DNA from: Bacillota bacterium
Lineage (GTDB): Bacteria > Bacillota > Clostridia > Christensenellales > UMGS416
DNA: 64,000 nt
Assembly (NCBI GenBank): GCA_023398815.1
Contig: JAEWRW010000059.1
Location: forward strand, 1 to 64,000
Direction: 5' to 3'
Below are positions 59,187-64,000 of this stretch, piece after piece. Made by a program: the position numbers and the translations under genes. How positions within the stretch are numbered: position 1 is the first letter of the stretch; each line of letters starts with the position of its first letter. The notes under the pieces were generated by a model. The model was not told the origin of the DNA, did not search any database, and saw only the letters and a program-made list of their open reading frames with translations.

Positions 59187-59490
59187 TTAGCTAAGTCCAC
59201 TTCTAATACCGGACGAGGCCAGCCATAAAAAAAGAGAAGCCTTCCATGGACGGCTTTGGCGTTATCACTTCATCCACTTGTATCGCGGGTTCATAGAAAA
59301 GTAGTAAAAGACTCTGCTGTATTCCAAGCCTCCATCCAATCTTTGGGCAATGCATTGTACCTGAATTGTCATCCTCCTTTGTGACAAAACCGTCACCTTC
59401 CCTGTCACCACGCCGTCACCTTGGTGCCCTATGCTATCCTCGGACGGTGAAGCGGCCACGGCCGCACGCCGATGGGAAAGGAGTGCAACC
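59187..59490. other. Regulatory gap upstream of the ABC exporter
   Basis: The first part is residual AT-rich sequence with no gene. From 59350 it holds a run of similar short sites (see the repeat entry) and a -10-like TATGCTATCCT segment, then AAAGGAG and the ATPase start. Confidence 0.7.
59392..59440 (+). promoter_or_regulatory. Tandem GTCACC repeats and -10 region: likely response-regulator site
   Basis: GTCACC occurs at 59392-59397, 59404-59409 and 59415-59420, that is, every 11-12 nt, on one face of the helix. A looser TTGTCA/TGACAA pair lies further upstream. TATGCT/TATCCT (59430-59440) follows at the spacing of an activator-dependent promoter. This fits binding of the OmpR-type regulator from the same cluster. 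Confidence 0.55.
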
Positions 59491-60170
<680 letters not shown>

Positions 60171-60174
<4 letters not shown>

Positions 60175-62774
60175 ACGTGATGCAGCAATTTGCCCTGCGC
60201 AGCCTGAAGCGCAACCGGCGGCGCACCATCGTCACCATCATCGGCGTCATCCTCTCGGTCGCGATGATCACCGCCGTGGCCACGCTGACGGCCTCCCTCG
60301 TCCAACTGCTCAAGAAGGACACCCTCGCCAGCACCGGCAACTGGCACGCGGAGCTGCCGGGCGTGGCGGTGTCTGACGTGGCCACCGTGGCCAACAGCCC
60401 CCTCGTGGGGCAGTGCGCCTGGGCACAGGACGCGGGCAACACCCCGGTGGAGGGCGATGAAGGCCACTTCTGGTACCTGCGCAACTATACGCCCCAGGGG
60501 TTTGACCAGATGTCGCTGCACCTCATCGAAGGCCGCCTGCCGGAGAAAACCGGGGAGGTCGTCGTATCCCAGCGGGCGGTGCAGAGCGGCGTAGCCGTGG
60601 CCGTGGGCGACACCCTTTCCCTGCAGGCCGGCAAACGCATCAACAACCTCGGGGTCGCGCTGACCACCAATGAGAGCCTGCTCTACAACGAGGATGGCAC
60701 GGTGGCCGAGACCTTCGAGCCCGGCCCGGCCCAAACGGTCACGGTCGTGGGCATCATCAGCCAGCCCAGCTTTGAACGCAGCTGGTCGGCGGGCTACGGC
60801 GTGGTGGGCGTCCTCGATCTCTCCACCCTGGCGGCCGACGAGCGGGTGGATGCGTACCTGGCCGTGAAGGATCTCAAGCGAAGCCTCTTTGACGACGCGA
60901 AGGCGTTGGGTGCGCAGGTCGGCCTCTCCGCCGATAGTGTGCTCTTCAACAACGACCTGCTGCGTTACTACGGAGTGGTGGAAAGCGACAATCTGTTTCG
61001 GTTCCTCTACACCATGGGCACGATCCTGGTGCTCATCATCGTGGTGGCGTCGGTGCTTTTAATCTACAATTCCTTCGCCATTTCGGTGTCCGAGCGCTCC
61101 CGGCAGCTGGGCATCCTGGCCAGCGTGGGGGCCACCCGGGCACAGCGCGCCGCCAGTGTCTATTGGGAGGCCCTGTCCATCGCGGCGGTGGGCATCCCGC
61201 TGGGGCTGGCAGCGGGCATCGGCGGCATCGCTGTCACCATGCTCTTCCTGCGTCCGCTGCTGATGAGCTTCATCAACCTGCACGACGCGGTGACTCTCAC
61301 GCTGGCGGTGCCGTGGTGGTCGGTGGTCGGGGCGGTGTTCTTCGCCCTCGTCACCATTCTGCTCTCGGCGTGGATTCCGGCGCGGCGGGCCTCCCGCGTT
61401 ACGCCGATGGAAGCCATCCGCCAGACAGCCGAGGTGAAGCTGACGCGCCGGCGGGTCAAGACCTCCCGCCTCACGCGGCGGCTCTTCGGGCTTGAGGCCG
61501 AGATTGCGCTGAAGAACCTCAAGCGCAACCGTCGCAAGTACCGCACGACGATCGCCTCACTGGCTGTAAGTCTGGTGCTGTTCCTAACGGTGTCGCAGTA
61601 CATGAGTACTCTCACCAGTACAATGAACGCCATGAGTGACGGCTACAACTTCACCTTGGCCGTCACCTTCCCCCAGAAAACTGCCAACCTGACCGCTGTG
61701 GAGGGGGAATTGGCAAAACTGCCGGGCATCACCGAAGCGACCTATACGCGGGAGCTATACTTCGGCACGGCGCTGCCGGCCACTGCCCTGACGGGGCCGG
61801 CCAAGAGCCAGATCGGGCCTGGGGAGGACGGAAGCTATCCGCTGGCCGTGCAACTGGTGGAGCTGGATGACGCCAGCTTTGACGCCTACGCTGCCCAAGC
61901 TGGTGCCGACCCGGCGGTCTGCCGCGACACGGCCCACCCCACTGGTATCCTTTTGAACCACGCCCAGCAATACGTGGAAGACGGTAAAGGCAGCTACAAA
62001 AAGTCGACCGGCCCCATCATGACGCTGGCCACCGGTGACACCCTGACGCTCAACGATGGGGACGCAACTGGTGCCACCGCCGCGGTCACGCTGGGCGCGC
62101 TGACCGACATTCGGCCCATGGGCACACTCAACCAGCCCTATGGCCAAACCTGCCTCTATGTGACCAAGCCGGTGTTTGAGGCACTGACCGGCAAACTGAC
62201 CACCGACAACCGGCTGGAATCAGCACAGGCCAACGGCTATCTCAGTGTGGACGGCGATGACATGGTGGCCCAGCAGGCCGTTGAGGATTCCCTCCAACAG
62301 CGCGGCATCACCAACTACTCTCTCTTCAACATTGAGAGCGCCGCCCGCTCCGAGCGCAACCTCAAACTGTTCATGGGCATTTTGGTCTACGGGTTCCTGG
62401 TGCTCATCGGCCTCATCTGCGTGGCCAACATCCTCAACACCGTCTCCACCAACATCGCGCTTCGCCGCAAGGAGTTCGCCATGCTGCGCTCGGTGGGCAT
62501 GACGCCGGGCGGCTTCAGCAAGATGGTGCGGTACGAGAGCGCGTTCTACGGCCTCAAGAGCCTGCTCTACGGCCTGCCTGCAAGCCTGGTGCTGGCCTAC
62601 CTCCTGTATCGGGAGAGCGGCACCATGCTGGATACATCCTTCACCCTGCCCTGGCTCAACTACGTGGTAGCCATCGCCATGATTCTCGCGATCGTGTTCG
62701 CCACCATGCTCTACTCCACCGCCCGCATCAAGCGGGAAAATATCGTCGACGCCCTGAAGCAGGAGAATTTGTAG
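60171..62774 (+). CDS. FtsX-family ABC transporter permease (large, duplicated)
   Basis: An 867-residue membrane protein with two FtsX-type units. The first has a helix at about 20-42, an extracellular MacB-like domain to about 275, and three helices (about 285-410, including LGILASVGATRAQR). The second repeats this from about 450 with an external domain rich in Thr and Ala and ends in helices near 745-860 (FAMLRSVGMTPGGFSKM). It should work with the preceding ATPase. With the nearby two-component genes it resembles peptide-antibiotic detoxification modules, but the ligand is unknown. Confidence 0.93.
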
Positions 62775-62792
62775 GGGCGTGGGGACTCAAAG

Positions 62793-62827
62793 CGAAGGCC
62801 GCCGGGTGAACCGGCGGCCTTCGGCAT
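62793..62827 (+). terminator. Bidirectional terminator after the exporter genes
   Basis: A 13-bp perfect stem (62793-62805 with 62811-62823), 5-nt loop, followed by GCATTTTC on the plus strand. On the minus strand a CTTT follows, so it may also end the convergent phospholipase-like gene. Confidence 0.85.
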
Positions 62828-62829
62828 TT

Positions 62830-63474
62830 TCAGATTGGTGCACTGTCGTCGTTGACCAGGGCGTCGGCCACACGGTCTATGAACGACTCCATGGCCGTCG
62901 GGGTAACGACCCGAAACTCATATCTGGCATTCACGGGGCGGTTTGCGTACATTTCCTCGGTCAAGGCGCGAAGCATCCTTTCCTGGTCATCAACGGTCAC
63001 AATGCCCGGCAATTCCCAGTCCATCGGCTGGCGCAACTGCGCCCAGACCGTTTCACGCTGATACAACCCCTCCATCAGGCAGGCATCAACCTCATAGCAA
63101 TCACTCGCAAAAGTCTGTAGGTGCAGCTCATCGTTCGTCAGCCTTGCCGGCGTCCAAAAACACTCGCAATAGGCGATATCCGTTGCGATGTGAGCATAGT
63201 ACCCCAGCAGGAAGTCGCGGTTGGTTTGCCCGGCAAACCTCCTGACCTGTCGCCGTAGATTCTGCCGCCAGGGGGCGTAGTTGGTATAAAAACCCCAACC
63301 CTCATCCCCCACGCAGAAATGGCTCACCGATTTGTCACTCCGTTGGCTTCCGGGGCGAAACGCGAGAGCGTCCGGCGCAAGGGAACCCTGCAGAAAAGCC
63401 TGGTGATTACCAATCCCCGGGCTTCGGCGCAGAATACGCTGTGCCACTGCCAAGTGTACCATGAAATACCCCAT
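62830..63474 (-). CDS. Zinc-dependent phospholipase C family protein
   Basis: A 214-residue protein resembling the zinc-dependent phospholipase C/S1-P1 nuclease-like group found in many Firmicutes. Typical pieces are HLAVAQRILRRSP with the early His, GSLAPDAL, KSVSHF and FLLGYYAHIATDIAYCE with His and Asp ligands. There is no signal peptide, so it is probably cytoplasmic, as are many chromosomal members. The substrate is unknown. It is transcribed toward the exporter genes. Confidence 0.8.
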   Translation of the reverse strand: MGYFMVHLAVAQRILRRSPGIGNHQAFLQGSLAPDALAFRPGSQRSDKSVSHFCVGDEGWGFYTNYAPWRQNLRRQVRRFAGQTNRDFLLGYYAHIATDIAYCECFWTPARLTNDELHLQTFASDCYEVDACLMEGLYQRETVWAQLRQPMDWELPGIVTVDDQERMLRALTEEMYANRPVNARYEFRVVTPTAMESFIDRVADALVNDDSAPI

Positions 63475-63503
63475 TGCTCCTCCGCACCTGTTCCATTATC
63501 TCA

Positions 63504-63698
63504 TCAGCCCGCAAAATACCCATTGGTCCGCATAATGGCAAAGGCCAGCGCCGCGGCGAACACCGCCACCGCCGCAAACCACAGCACCAGCCGCCGCATC
63601 GTGGGCTTCCGACCCGTCACATCCACCGGCCGGTCGTTGGCCTTCATGGCATTGCCTTGCATTTGATCGTTGCGTTGCATCGTGCCCAGCCCCTTCAC
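63504..63698 (-). CDS. Small membrane protein, unknown function
   Basis: A 64-residue protein with one membrane helix near its C-terminus (LVLWFAAVAVFAAALAFAIM, about 37-57) and a polar N-terminal half. GTG 63698 is supported by AAGGA 8-9 nt upstream and by a promoter ending about 18 nt upstream; ATG 63680 is a weaker alternative. I recognise no family. Confidence 0.6.
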   Translation of the reverse strand: MKGLGTMQRNDQMQGNAMKANDRPVDVTGRKPTMRRLVLWFAAVAVFAAALAFAIMRTNGYFAG

Positions 63699-63722
63699 AA
63701 TTTTGTTCCTTTTTATATCTCC

Positions 63723-63750
63723 ATTATACTCGACCCTCAGCCCGCGTCAA
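63723..63750 (-). promoter_or_regulatory. Promoter inside the end of the VIT1-like gene
   Basis: TTGACG (63745-63750), 16 nt, TATAAT (63723-63728) on the minus strand. It overlaps the last codons of the upstream gene and drives the small membrane protein. Confidence 0.7.
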
Positions 63751-64000
63751 TGCCCAACACCCGCTTGGCCACCACGCCGATGACAAACGAAATGACCGCC
63801 ACCGAGAGGGAGATCACGGCCATCTCGCCGAAGCGGCGCAGGAACGGCTCCTCCTTGGCAACCGACAGGTAGTAGTTGAACGCCAGAATGATGAGGAGCA
63901 CCGTGGCCAGCATCACGCCAAAGGCCGCCAGGTACAGCTCCGTGGGAAAGAGCAGATAGGGCAGCACCAGCAGCGCAACCGTGATGAGATAAGCCACCCC
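63737..64000 (-). CDS. VIT1/CCC1-type membrane protein, C-terminal part
   Basis: The frame enters from the right edge and stops at 63737. The visible 86 or more residues form three membrane helices: about ITVALLVLPYLLF, YLAAFGVMLATVLLIILAF and ISLSVAVISFVIGVVAKRVL, with an amphipathic RRFGEMAV segment between them, typical of the end of VIT1/CCC1 iron/manganese transporters. The ATG at 63997 is probably internal. The beginning of the gene lies outside the window. Confidence 0.65.
   Translation of the reverse strand, partial: GVAYLITVALLVLPYLLFPTELYLAAFGVMLATVLLIILAFNYYLSVAKEEPFLRRFGEMAVISLSVAVISFVIGVVAKRVLGIDAG

Noticed and set aside
59368..59420. GTCACC repeats as a CRISPR remnant
   Set aside because: Units are 6 nt with 5-6 nt between them, far below CRISPR dimensions, and no cas gene is present.

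Overview
The window looks like chromosomal DNA of a GC-rich Bacillota species, most likely class Clostridia. The evidence is the Firmicutes order rpoB-rpoC-L7Ae-rpsL-rpsG-fusA followed by the S10/spc/alpha ribosomal clusters, a four-cysteine S14, a KOW protein between map and infA, an ECF transporter next to rplQ, strong AGGAGG ribosome binding sites, and DivIC, EFR1 and CPBP proteins. A finer placement is inference only. I saw no rRNA, tRNA, CRISPR array or insertion sequence. Nearly everything up to 54.9 kb is on the minus strand; 55.0-62.8 kb is on the plus strand.

Layout. 0-6.4 kb: tail of an unknown gene, then an oligopeptide-type ABC importer (oppABCDF order) with two hairpins between the binding protein and the permeases. 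6.5-11.1 kb: proA, a CPBP protease with a PlsC-like acyltransferase, truA and a GNAT gene. 11.3-13.9 kb: ecfT-ecfA2-ecfA1. 14.3-41.9 kb: about 28 kb of transcription and translation genes, read right to left from rpoB to rplQ, with separate promoters before rpoB, the L7Ae/rpsL group and rpsJ. tuf is missing from its usual place after fusA. 42-48.2 kb: sugar-phosphate isomerase-like, GNAT, radical SAM, fba, Dabb, Ppx/GppA, DivIC-like and EFR1 genes. 48.2-52.3 kb: a broken DUF2798 gene with an odd promoter-terminator leader, a secreted subtilase whose catalytic His is replaced by Glu, and the eroded start of a second subtilase-like gene. 52.3-54.9 kb: gdhA and an ANT(6)-like nucleotidyltransferase. 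55.0-62.8 kb (+): a kinase gene cut by an in-frame stop, a response regulator and histidine kinase pair, an AT-rich insert, and an ATPase/FtsX-type ABC exporter whose upstream region carries tandem GTCACC repeats. 62.8-64 kb: a zinc-dependent phospholipase C-like gene, a small membrane protein and a VIT1/CCC1-like fragment.

The least expected signal is a dispersed structured repeat. An 83-nt segment at 14081-14163 recurs in inverse orientation at 55992-56074, about 83% identical by eye, and both of its hairpins are kept by compensatory base changes. Related blocks seem to occur near 44.4 kb, and a separate 19-bp exact repeat links 47.2 and 56.2 kb. All lie between genes. This fits an undescribed repeat or small structured RNA family. 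Other leads are a promoter followed at once by an intrinsic terminator (48.9 kb), a foldable S10 leader, and a likely response-regulator site in front of the exporter.
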